Below, one piece after another: positions 1 to 5,588 of a stretch of DNA of 6,122 bases. How positions within the stretch are numbered: position 1 is the first letter of the stretch; the number at the start of each line of letters is the position of its first letter. Both the position numbers and the translations under genes were made by a program. This DNA is from Parvularcula sp039033795. Its GTDB lineage: Bacteria > Pseudomonadota > Alphaproteobacteria > Caulobacterales > Parvularculaceae. The notes under the pieces were generated by a model. That model worked only from the letters and a program-made list of their open reading frames with translations. It made no database searches and was not told where the DNA came from. The stretch is from the NCBI GenBank assembly GCA_039033795.1, contig JBCCBY010000185.1, positions 1 to 6,122 on the forward strand. The letters run 5' to 3'.

Positions 1-1
1 C

Positions 2-523
2 GCGGCTTTTGTGGCGATCTCCATGCACAGCACCCTGGATGGATTTGAGTACAGTCTCCTCTTCGCCGCCAGCGAGGTGGCGGGCCTGCTCGGCTCAGCA
101 GGGCTGATCATCCATGAGTTCGCTGAGGGGGTCGTGCTGTTTCTGATCTTGCGGACGGGTGGATTGAGCAAGGCCATGGCTATCCCGCTCGCCCTTTTGG
201 GCGCTGCGCTGACAACACCTTTGGGCGCTGTTTTGACGGTGACTTTCCTGCCAGAGGTCGATGCAGGCACGTTCTCCTTGCTGTTGGCCTACGCCGCCGG
301 TGCGCTTTTGTTCGTCGGTGCGAGCCAGCTCCCCGAGGAATTCGGTGAACTTTCCTTCCGTTCAACGATCATGACCTATGCCATTGGCGCGGTGGGTGCG
401 GTCTTGCTCTTATGGTCCACCCATAGCCATGGGGGCGAGTCGCATTACCATCACCATGATCACCACGAATCGGACGAGCACGATCATGGGCTCCACGACC
501 ACGAGAATCACCATCACAAGTAA
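2..523 (+). CDS. ZIP-family divalent metal transporter, C-terminal part (5' end outside window)
   Basis: Integral inner-membrane transporter, probably moving zinc or another divalent metal into the cytoplasm. The reading frame is open to the left edge, so the GTG at 11 is not the true start and about half the protein is missing. Visible are a TM4-like motif (HSTLDG, near 26-43) and a TM5-like motif (HEFAEG, near 113-130), the paired metal-binding helices of ZIP proteins. Three more hydrophobic segments follow (about 172-250, 275-325, 365-415), including AAGALLFVGASQLPEE, which resembles ZIP TM7. After the last helix comes a soluble tail with 15 His among the final 34 residues, mixed with Asp and Glu. 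In ZIP proteins the C-terminus usually lies outside the cytoplasm, so the tail may capture metal there; that is inference. Substrate cannot be read from sequence. Family confidence is good; metal specificity is unknown. Confidence 0.85.
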   Translation, partial: AAFVAISMHSTLDGFEYSLLFAASEVAGLLGSAGLIIHEFAEGVVLFLILRTGGLSKAMAIPLALLGAALTTPLGAVLTVTFLPEVDAGTFSLLLAYAAGALLFVGASQLPEEFGELSFRSTIMTYAIGAVGAVLLLWSTHSHGGESHYHHHDHHESDEHDHGLHDHENHHHK

Positions 524-528
524 AGATG

Positions 529-584
529 CTGACGGGCGTCCCATGTGAGGGCAGGGCAACCCGGGGAAGCGAGACGCCCGTCAG
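529..584. repeat. Perfect 12-bp inverted repeat with 32-nt loop behind the ZIP gene (possible terminator or structured RNA)
   Basis: The left arm CTGACGGGCGTC (529-540) is exactly complementary to the right arm GACGCCCGTCAG (573-584). The stem can extend outward by AAAGA (522-526, including the last bases of the ZIP stop codon) pairing with TCTTT (585-589) across a 2-nt bulge. The loop holds GGGCAACCC, which can fold on itself. It starts 5 nt after the ZIP stop, so a transcription terminator is the simplest reading. The loop is long, however, and the T-run is weak (TCTTTGG). I recognise no known riboswitch or small RNA consensus in it or in the rest of the gap up to queC. Confidence 0.5.
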
Positions 585-739
585 TCTTTGGTTCGAGACA
601 TCCAAGCCGCCCTTGGGAGAGAGCATGGAGGCGGCCGCTAGGTGAGGGAAGGATCAGCCCCGAACAACTCCACCATAGGTTGCAAATCCTAAAGATGGCG
701 TAAACCCCTGCGTACTATCCCGTGCATAACTTTCCGCTT

Positions 740-744
740 AGGGG
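740..744 (+). promoter_or_regulatory. Ribosome binding site of queC
   Basis: AGGGG lies 6 nt before the ATG at 751. It supports this start over the in-frame alternatives. No convincing -35/-10 pair is visible in the leader between 590 and 739. Confidence 0.55.
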
Positions 745-750
745 TGCTCG

Positions 751-1455
751 ATGGTTTTGTGTGACTCAGCACTTGTCTTGTTCTCTGGCGGCCAGGATTC
801 GGCGACCTGTTTGGCCTGGGCGCTCGATCGGTACGGTGCGGTGGAGACCATCGGCTTCACCTATGGACAGCGCCACAGTGTCGAGATGGAGGCCCGCCAG
901 AATGTGCGCGAGGCCATCTGCGCTGAATTTCCCGCATGGAGTGCCAAACTTGGGTCTGACACGGTCATCGATCTTAGCTTTCTCAGTGCGCTCGGTGAGA
1001 CGGGGATGACCGCAGACGTGGCCATTAAGGTCGAAGAGAACGGGCTTCCGAACACTTTTGTCCCTGGTCGGAATTTAGCCTTTTTGGTGGCTGCAGGTGC
1101 GCTCGCCTACCGTCGCGGATGTGATGCACTCATCGGCGGCATGTGTGAGACGGATTATTCCGGTTATCCTGATTGCCGGGAGGCAGCAATCCAGGCGCAA
1201 GCACAAGCCCTCCGACTAGGGATGGATCAGTCGTTTTCGGTGGAGACACCGCTGATGAATTTAAGCAAAGCAGAAACATGGGCGCTTGCGGATGAGCTTG
1301 GGGGCGCAACGTTAACGACGATCATCGAAGAACAGACGCATACGTGTTATCTTGGTATCCGCGAGCAACGTCACCCCTGGGGTTATGGTTGTGGCACCTG
1401 CCCGGCGTGTGAGTTGCGGGCCATGGGTCACGTGGCTTGGCGAGCCAGCGTGTGA
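751..1455 (+). CDS. queC: 7-cyano-7-deazaguanine (preQ0) synthase QueC
   Basis: Cytosolic, ATP-dependent enzyme that converts 7-carboxy-7-deazaguanine and ammonia to preQ0, the precursor of queuosine in tRNA. The 234-residue product is close to the usual length of about 230. The N-terminal PP-loop SGGQDS sits at residues 12-17 and marks the N-type ATP pyrophosphatase superfamily. Conserved blocks follow: FTYGQRHSVE, FVPGRNLAF and GGMCETDYSGYPDCR. The zinc site is C199 plus CGTCPAC (C214, C217, C220), complete. The longer spacing between the first and second Cys (IREQRHPWGYG) is, from memory, usual in alphaproteobacterial QueC. The ATG has an AGGGG box 6 nt upstream. The stop overlaps the queE start as GTGA, so the two are translationally coupled. 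QueD and QueF are not in the window. Confidence 0.96.
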   Translation: MVLCDSALVLFSGGQDSATCLAWALDRYGAVETIGFTYGQRHSVEMEARQNVREAICAEFPAWSAKLGSDTVIDLSFLSALGETGMTADVAIKVEENGLPNTFVPGRNLAFLVAAGALAYRRGCDALIGGMCETDYSGYPDCREAAIQAQAQALRLGMDQSFSVETPLMNLSKAETWALADELGGATLTTIIEEQTHTCYLGIREQRHPWGYGCGTCPACELRAMGHVAWRASV

Positions 1456-2082
1456 GCTACGCGGTTAAGGAAACCTACCTGACCTTACAAGGTGAGGGCG
1501 CGCAAACCGGACGGGTCGCGGTTTTCTTAAGGTTCGCAGGCTGCAATTTGTGGTCCGGCCGAGAACAGGACCGGACCGACGCTGTCTGTCAATTTTGCGA
1601 TACCGATTTTGTTGGGACCGACGGCGAGGGCGGAGGACGCTTTGCGAGCGCTGATGTCTTAGCGAAGCATGTGGCTTCGTTTTGGCCAGGTCCAGGCGAG
1701 CCTTACGTCATCTGTACAGGCGGCGAACCCGCTTTGCAGCTCGACGATGATCTCATCGACGCTCTTCATAAGGAGGGGCTTTGAGATTGGCGTCGAAACC
1801 AATGGCACGCTCGCATTGCCTCAGGGGATCGACTGGATATGTGTCAGCCCAAAAGCTGATACCAACATCGTTATCAGGTCTGGCAACGAATTAAAGCTTG
1901 TGTATCCACAGGACGGTGTCAATCCAGAGCGCTTTTCCACGCTCGACTTCGATCATTTTTTCCTCCAGCCCCTGGACAATGATCAGCAAGCAGAAAATAT
2001 AACAGCGACGGCTGATTACTGCCGAAATCACCCCGCTTGGCGTCTGTCGCTCCAGACGCACAAGCTTATCGGTCTTCCGTGA
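1452..2082 (+). pseudogene. queE: 7-carboxy-7-deazaguanine synthase QueE, interrupted by a +1 frameshift (mutation, sequencing error or recoding)
   Basis: QueE is a radical SAM enzyme turning 6-carboxytetrahydropterin into 7-carboxy-7-deazaguanine, the substrate of QueC. I chose GTG 1452 (MSYAVKET) because it overlaps the queC stop as GTGA and matches the usual QueE N-terminus; TTG 1437 would add five residues. The first part (residues 1-110, to 1781) carries LQGEG, the QueE-type cluster motif C31-x14-C46-x2-C49 and TGGEP (89-93). It ends at TGA 1782-1784. The rest of QueE continues without interruption in the +1 frame from GAG 1783: VETNGT, VSPKAD and the terminal LSLQTHKLIGLP, stop at 2080-2082. 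Joined, the product is 209 residues, near normal length. Removing one G from the GGGG at 1775-1778 gives the expected KEGFEI; tRNA slippage at CTT would give KEGLEI. There are no other lesions, so the break is recent, an error, or tolerated. Identity is near certain; functional status is open. Confidence 0.88.
1769..1784 (+). other. Frameshift site in queE with SD-like TAAGGAGG and CTT TGA (prfB-like layout)
   Basis: TAAGGAGG (1769-1776) matches the 16S rRNA anti-Shine-Dalgarno sequence over 8 nt. Two bases later comes CTT (1779-1781) followed by the in-frame stop TGA (1782-1784). The E. coli prfB +1 recoding site has AGGGGG, a 3-nt spacer, then the same CTT TGA. Here the spacer is 2 nt and the base after TGA is G, not C. 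Against recoding, a normal reading Lys-Glu-Gly-Phe-Glu (AAG GAG GGC TTT GAG) contains these same elements by chance, and a single inserted G produces the whole pattern. Confidence 0.6.
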
Positions 2083-2093
2083 CGGGGCCTCGT

Positions 2094-2687
2094 TTAGAAG
2101 AGAGAGGCGAGGTTTCTTGCCGTCTGATCAAAAAAGCGGTCAGCCGTGTCCCAAACGCCAATCGGCAAGAACCCTCGCTCGTTCAGCACCCGGTCGTTGG
2201 TGCGATCGGCGAGTGTCCCGATGCTCTCTCCGTCGACCGAAAAATCGAAGGTGACGGCACCATCGCCCACGGCGAACACGCGGGTGATGCCAGGATACAC
2301 GAGACCAGCACGTGTCAGGTCGGGCCGGTTGGCTTCTAACGCCGTCACGACGGGGGTAATAACCAGAACACCCGGCCCCGCGGCGTCAACCAACGTGACC
2401 TTCTCGCCCAAATCCATGGTCAACTCGTCGTCGAAATCAGCCAATTTTCGAACGATATCTGCCTCGTCCAAGGGCTGTCTGTCCTCATTGAGACGAAACC
2501 GTGTGATCGTCGTTTGCTCCATCACCTCGTCACTCGCAACGGAGGGAACCAGGTACACCGTATCATAGGCCGTGAAGTCGCTGAGGCCTCCAATTTCAAC
2601 CGTATCAAAACGATCAAGGCGAGGCCCGTCACTGGTGGCACAGGCGGCCATAAGTGACAGGGCGATGGCTGGAATAAGACGGCGCAT
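2094..2687 (-). CDS. Putative lipoprotein, DUF3313-like
   Basis: A 197-residue exported protein of unknown function. It starts with a short signal peptide (RR, hydrophobic core LIPAIALSL) and a lipobox MAAC with Cys16 as the probable lipidation site. The mature part resembles DUF3313 lipoproteins: an early FTAYDTVYL segment, a mid-protein GPGVLVITPVVTALEANRP strand, a GAVTFDFSVDGESIGTL block and a C-terminal helix with WDTADRFFDQTARNLASLF. The family label rests on remembered pattern, not a search. The ATG is set by GGAGG 7 nt upstream (2695-2699). It lies 39 nt downstream of the glycine-zipper lipoprotein gene on the same strand and may share its mRNA. Its stop faces the queE stop across 11 nt, with no clear terminator hairpin between them. 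Confidence 0.72.
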   Translation of the reverse strand: MRRLIPAIALSLMAACATSDGPRLDRFDTVEIGGLSDFTAYDTVYLVPSVASDEVMEQTTITRFRLNEDRQPLDEADIVRKLADFDDELTMDLGEKVTLVDAAGPGVLVITPVVTALEANRPDLTRAGLVYPGITRVFAVGDGAVTFDFSVDGESIGTLADRTNDRVLNERGFLPIGVWDTADRFFDQTARNLASLF

Positions 2688-2694
2688 GGGATTT

Positions 2695-2699
2695 CCTCC
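2695..2699 (-). promoter_or_regulatory. Ribosome binding site of the DUF3313-like gene
   Basis: On the minus strand this reads GGAGG (GGAGGAA in context), 7 nt before the ATG at 2687, close to ideal spacing. It indicates independent ribosome entry rather than coupling to the upstream gene. Confidence 0.6.
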
Positions 2700-2726
2700 G
2701 TTGGCTTATCGGTGACGCTTGACTGT

Positions 2727-3071
2727 TTAGTTCACCACGCGGTGTCCACGACCTCGCATGCAGTTGCGGACAACGCTGTTTGAGTTGTTGTTCTTTCTGA
2801 CGGCCCCTTGAACAGCGCCGACCCCGGCACCTGCTGCTGCACCGTCGCCAAGATTGCCATCAACAGAGCCGACGATTCCGCCGATGGCTGCGCCGACCGC
2901 GGCGCCGCTCAAAATATCGCGGCTTTGGCTGCTGGCTTGGGCTGCCAAGGCGCGACAGTCTTGCAGATCTGCATAATACTGAGCATCCTGCGGGCCATCG
3001 ACGACCGGTTGGTAGGTGGTGCATGCCCCGACCGCGGCTATTGCGACGATGCCCAAGATTTTCGTGTCCAT
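2727..3071 (-). CDS. Small glycine-zipper lipoprotein
   Basis: The product is 114 residues. A short signal sequence (MDTKILGIVAIA) leads to AVGAC with Cys16 as a likely lipidation site. Next comes a polar region (TTYQPVVDGPQDAQYYADLQDCRALA), then a glycine/alanine-rich segment with GxxxG-type spacing (GAAVGAAIGGIVG, then GDGAAAGAGVGAVQGAV). The tail is polar and Asn-rich, ending CMRGRGHRVVN. Such glycine-zipper envelope proteins are common in proteobacteria, but their role is mostly unknown. The two extra cysteines (DCRALA and NCMRG) flank the glycine-rich core and could form a disulfide; this is inference. The frame stays open upstream to 3218, but I chose ATG 3071: it has AGGAGG 9 nt upstream, it begins the signal peptide, and a longer form would run into rnhA. 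Confidence 0.8.
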   Translation of the reverse strand: MDTKILGIVAIAAVGACTTYQPVVDGPQDAQYYADLQDCRALAAQASSQSRDILSGAAVGAAIGGIVGSVDGNLGDGAAAGAGVGAVQGAVRKNNNSNSVVRNCMRGRGHRVVN

Positions 3072-3153
3072 CACTTCATCCCTCCTATTGGCCGGCGGAC
3101 CCGCCAGCGCGATAGGATTTACGGTAAACACTCGGTCCTGGATTTCAATTCGC
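3072..3153 (-). promoter_or_regulatory. 82-nt gap between rnhA and the glycine-zipper gene, possible internal promoter or operator
   Basis: The gap holds an 11-bp hyphenated palindrome TTTACGGTAAA (3118-3128) and a small GC hairpin GGCG-GACC-CGCC (3094-3105) just ahead of the ribosome binding site. On the minus strand a TTGAAA (3143-3148) could serve as a -35 box, but no convincing -10 box stands 16-18 nt downstream. The gap is much wider than those in ispH-thrB-rnhA, which suggests separate control of the lipoprotein pair. No T-run terminator follows rnhA. Confidence 0.3.
3081..3086 (-). promoter_or_regulatory. Ribosome binding site fixing the start of the glycine-zipper gene
   Basis: On the minus strand this reads AGGAGG, 9 nt before ATG 3071. 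It decides against the longer frame starting at 3218, whose extra 49 codons encode no signal peptide and overlap the end of rnhA. Confidence 0.65.
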
Positions 3154-3588
3154 TCAAGTGCGCAGAAAAGTTTCCATGCCTTGGCGAGCAAGTGCATCGG
3201 CGGCCTCATTGCCCTCATGGCCTGCGTGACCCTTCACCCAGGCCCAGGTGACTGCCCGTTTTTCCGCAAGGGCATCAAGGGTTTGCCAAAGATCTTGGTT
3301 CTTGACGGGTTTTTTGGAGGCTGTTTTCCAACCGTTGCGCTTCCAGCCATGAATCCACGTTTCCACACCATTTTTAACATACTGGCTGTCGGTCGTGACG
3401 GTCATTGGCTCGTTTTGGGGGGCTTCCTCAAGCGCCCGAATGGCAGCCATCAACTCCATACGGTTGTTGGTGGTTTCAGCTTCGCCGCCGCAAAACTCCT
3501 GACGGGCATCGCCATTGATCAGCAAGACGCCCCAGCCGCCGGGCCCAGGATTCCCCGAACAAGCACCGTCCGTATACGCTTCTATCAT
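3154..3588 (-). CDS. rnhA: Ribonuclease HI
   Basis: Cytosolic endonuclease that cuts the RNA strand of RNA-DNA hybrids, removing R-loops and primer remnants. The 144-residue product is slightly shorter than the 155 of E. coli. The fold opens with YTDGACSGNPGPGGWG. The metal-binding residues are all present: D7, E45 (in NNRMELMAA), D67 (in TTDSQYV) and D131 (in NEAADALA), with catalytic-loop H121 in VKGHAGHEGN. The basic helix region WIHGWKRNGWKT that binds the hybrid is also intact. I chose ATG 3588 because it overlaps the thrB stop as ATGA, has GGAG 5 nt upstream (3594-3597) and starts right at the domain. The frame is open further upstream, but that part lies inside thrB. Third gene of the ispH-thrB-rnhA operon. 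Confidence 0.96.
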   Translation of the reverse strand: MIEAYTDGACSGNPGPGGWGVLLINGDARQEFCGGEAETTNNRMELMAAIRALEEAPQNEPMTVTTDSQYVKNGVETWIHGWKRNGWKTASKKPVKNQDLWQTLDALAEKRAVTWAWVKGHAGHEGNEAADALARQGMETFLRT

Positions 3589-4532
3589 TGCTGCTCCATC
3601 ATCACCCGGTGATGATGCCTGACGAGGCGAAGCCAGGGAAGTGGATCTTTTCCCACATAAACAGCGCTTTGTGGAGGAAACAACTGGTCCACCGCACGGG
3701 TCAAGAAGATCCGTAGTGCGCTGCCACAAAGGAAGACGGGGAGCGATCTGTGGTCTTCTGAACTGAGAGACCGGACCGAGGCGTATCCGTCGCGAACGGC
3801 GTCAGCATTGGTCAAGTCAAGCGCGCGGTCCTCAAGTGTGTACGCATTCATGCTCATCGCCAGATCGTAGGCAAGAAAATCAGTACACGCGAAATAAAAG
3901 TCGATCAAACCTGATGGCGCGCTGTCATCGAGCAGCAAATTGTCGGGAAAAAGGTCCGCATGGATCGTGGCCTTCTGACCTGATGTTGGCCAAGAGGCGG
4001 TCAGATCATCGATCACGGCCTTGATCTCTGCCGTCACGCCATCGCCCAGCTCTTCAAAGCGCTCGCCAGCTTTGTTCGCCAGATTTTGCCAGGTCGTGAT
4101 GCCCATGCTGTTGGCCCGCGTGGGTGCGAAATCATGGGTGGCCTGATGAAAATTCGCTAGGCAGATGCCCGCGCGCCTGGCGTCATCGGCATCGGGCGTC
4201 ATGTTGGGCCGCCCTGGCATGAACTCGATAAGCGCCGCCGCCTTGCCCTTGATGCCAGAAAGATAAGATCCATCACGGGTTCGGATCGGACGGGCAGTGG
4301 GAACGCCAGCCAAAGCGGCGTGATCCATCAGCCCAAGGAAATAAGGCAGGTCACCGCGGTCGACCCGAGCCTCGTAAATCGTCAGAATGTACGGAGTGCC
4401 GCCCGCCAAGACCTTGTAATTGGTGTTCTCGATGCCCTCGGCGATGCCTGACACTCGCTCGGGCGCGGGAAGGCCATAACCGCGCAAAAAGTGCGCGACA
4501 TCTTCTTCCGAAACTTCCGTGAACACCGCCAT
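3585..4532 (-). CDS. thrB: Homoserine kinase, type II (APH-like fold)
   Basis: Cytosolic kinase that phosphorylates L-homoserine with ATP to O-phospho-L-homoserine, the substrate of threonine synthase. The 315-residue product has the expected length for the aminoglycoside-phosphotransferase-like ThrB of alpha- and gammaproteobacteria, which is unrelated to the GHMP-type enzyme of E. coli. The nucleotide-binding start is GIENTNYKV (33-41) followed by YILTIYE (48-54). The catalytic loop is HADLFPDN (191-198; D193, N198) and the metal-binding segment is IDFYFAC (210-216; D211), followed by YDLAMSMNA. No Shine-Dalgarno sequence is evident before ATG 4532. The ispH stop lies only 9 nt upstream, so coupled translation is likely. 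Its own stop overlaps the rnhA start (ATGA). Confidence 0.95.
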   Translation of the reverse strand: MAVFTEVSEEDVAHFLRGYGLPAPERVSGIAEGIENTNYKVLAGGTPYILTIYEARVDRGDLPYFLGLMDHAALAGVPTARPIRTRDGSYLSGIKGKAAALIEFMPGRPNMTPDADDARRAGICLANFHQATHDFAPTRANSMGITTWQNLANKAGERFEELGDGVTAEIKAVIDDLTASWPTSGQKATIHADLFPDNLLLDDSAPSGLIDFYFACTDFLAYDLAMSMNAYTLEDRALDLTNADAVRDGYASVRSLSSEDHRSLPVFLCGSALRIFLTRAVDQLFPPQSAVYVGKDPLPWLRLVRHHHRVMMEQQ

Positions 4533-4541
4533 GGGTGCAGT

Positions 4542-5492
4542 TTAGACCAGTTCGCGGGGGAGCTTGAACTCGACATCCTCGCGCGTCGTTTCAACCTCTT
4601 CGATGCGCAAGGGGTAGCGCTGCCGGAAACCTTCAATCACGCCTTGCACGGCGCTTTCAGGTGCCGAAGCGCCAGCCGTCAGAGCGACAATGCGCGGCGC
4701 CAGTTTTTCGACCATATCCCAATCGATGGCATCGACATTTTCAATCAGGCGACCCACCGGGCACCCTGCGCGCGAGCCGACCTCGACCAGCCGCAACGAA
4801 TTGGACGAAGTAGGAGAGCCAACAACGAGCAAAAGATCGGCATCTGGAGCAATCGCTTTAACTGCATCCTGCCTGTTTGTGGTGGCGTAACAAATATCGT
4901 CCTTGTGCGGCACCCAGATGTCAGGAAAACGCCGACGAAGAACAGCCACGATCTCCACTGTATCGTCCACGGACAGTGTTGTTTGAGTCACGTACGCAAG
5001 CTGTAGACCTGCGGGCGGCTCAAATGTTTCGGCGTCTTGTGTGGTCTCAATCAGGCTCATGGCGTCGTCGGGCAATTGACCCATCGTGCCCTCGACCTCG
5101 GGGTGGCCTGCGTGCCCAATCAAAAGCACATGGGCACCCTTCGACGCGTGGCGTTGGGTTTCGATATGCACTTTGGAGACCAAGGGGCAGGTGGCATCGA
5201 GATAGGTCAGCTTTCGCGATTCGGCCTCGGCGGGCACAGACTTTGGCACACCATGTGCCGAGAACAGGACCGGACGATCGTCAGGCACGTCCTCGAGCTC
5301 GTCGACAAACACAGCGCCGAGCTTTCTCAAGCGCGCCACCACCGTTTCATTATGCACGATCTCGTGGCGGACATAGACGGGAGCACCAAAGCGCTCGATC
5401 GCTTTTTCGACCATTTCAATGGCCCGATCGACGCCGGCGCAGAACCCGCGCGGGGCAGCCATTCGAATGGTGACGGTGTTTTCAGGGCTCAT
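4542..5492 (-). CDS. ispH: 4-hydroxy-3-methylbut-2-enyl diphosphate reductase IspH (LytB)
   Basis: Iron-sulfur enzyme of the last step of the MEP pathway: reduces HMBPP to isopentenyl and dimethylallyl diphosphate in the cytosol. It is 316 residues, as in E. coli. The three cluster cysteines are present: C18 (APRGFCAGVDRAI), C102 (DATCPLV) and C201 (DDICYATTNRQ). So are substrate-site residues H47 (VHNETVV), H80 (FSAHGVP), H130 and E132 (GHAGHPEVEG), the TQTTLSVDDT loop, the SPTSSNS loop (226-232) and ASAPES (275-280). The ATG at 5492 gives the usual short lead before the first motif, although no good Shine-Dalgarno sequence precedes it. First gene of the operon with thrB and rnhA, an order seen repeatedly in alphaproteobacteria. 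Intact and probably essential. Confidence 0.97.
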   Translation of the reverse strand: MSPENTVTIRMAAPRGFCAGVDRAIEMVEKAIERFGAPVYVRHEIVHNETVVARLRKLGAVFVDELEDVPDDRPVLFSAHGVPKSVPAEAESRKLTYLDATCPLVSKVHIETQRHASKGAHVLLIGHAGHPEVEGTMGQLPDDAMSLIETTQDAETFEPPAGLQLAYVTQTTLSVDDTVEIVAVLRRRFPDIWVPHKDDICYATTNRQDAVKAIAPDADLLLVVGSPTSSNSLRLVEVGSRAGCPVGRLIENVDAIDWDMVEKLAPRIVALTAGASAPESAVQGVIEGFRQRYPLRIEEVETTREDVEFKLPRELV

Positions 5493-5588
5493 TGGTGTTG
5501 CCAGGGTTCGCGAGTAGGCGCTGGTGACCTATAGGAAACAGACTTAGGGGGCTACTGCCTTTCTTCCACGCGTTTTGGAGTTTCATCT
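5493..5588. promoter_or_regulatory. Divergent intergenic region between ispH and the lipoprotein gene
   Basis: These 96 nt must hold, or lie next to, promoters for both directions. The clearest element is the 8-bp palindrome CCTATAGG (5528-5535), which presents TATAGG as a -10-like box on either strand. No strong -35 box is found at 16-18 nt on either side, so the promoter call rests mainly on position. GGAG at 5577-5580 is the likely ribosome binding site of the rightward gene, 8 nt before its ATG. Confidence 0.4.

Noticed and set aside
585..606. Possible tRNA T-arm (GGTTCGA at 590-596)
   Set aside because: The flanking bases do not pair to form a T-stem and no acceptor or anticodon arms can be built around it.
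180..626. Two minus-strand frames (180-365 and 369-626) opposite the ZIP gene
   Set aside because: Arg/His/Pro-rich translations, antisense to a conserved membrane protein and to the inverted repeat; no ribosome binding site or family resemblance.
606..635. GCCGCC/GGCGGC 6-bp stem in the queC leader
   Set aside because: It is short, lies in GC-rich DNA and is not followed by a T-run; I could not link it to any preQ1 riboswitch consensus.
722..1009. 95-codon frame starting just upstream of queC on the + strand
   Set aside because: It runs through queC in another frame, has no recognisable protein features and is explained by the conserved QueC coding sequence.
2083..2093. Terminator between the convergent queE and DUF3313-like genes
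   Set aside because: Only 11 nt separate the stops and no hairpin with a T-run is visible in or around the gap.
2037..2568. Plus-strand frames (2037-2339, 2146-2568) opposite the DUF3313-like gene
   Set aside because: They lie antisense to a gene with a signal peptide, lipobox and good ribosome binding site; their translations show no domain.
2808..3612. Plus-strand frames (2808-3251, 3016-3612) opposite the glycine-zipper gene and rnhA
   Set aside because: They mirror coding sequence whose catalytic residues are all intact; low-complexity or arbitrary translations.
3589..3729. N-terminal extension of rnhA up to 3729
   Set aside because: The extra 47 codons lie inside thrB and resemble no RNase H; the ATGA overlap and GGAG box fix the start at 3588.
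4491..5534. Several long plus-strand frames opposite ispH (4491-5006, 4877-5473, 5037-5534)
   Set aside because: Typical antisense shadows of a GC-rich conserved gene; ispH has every active-site residue on the other strand.
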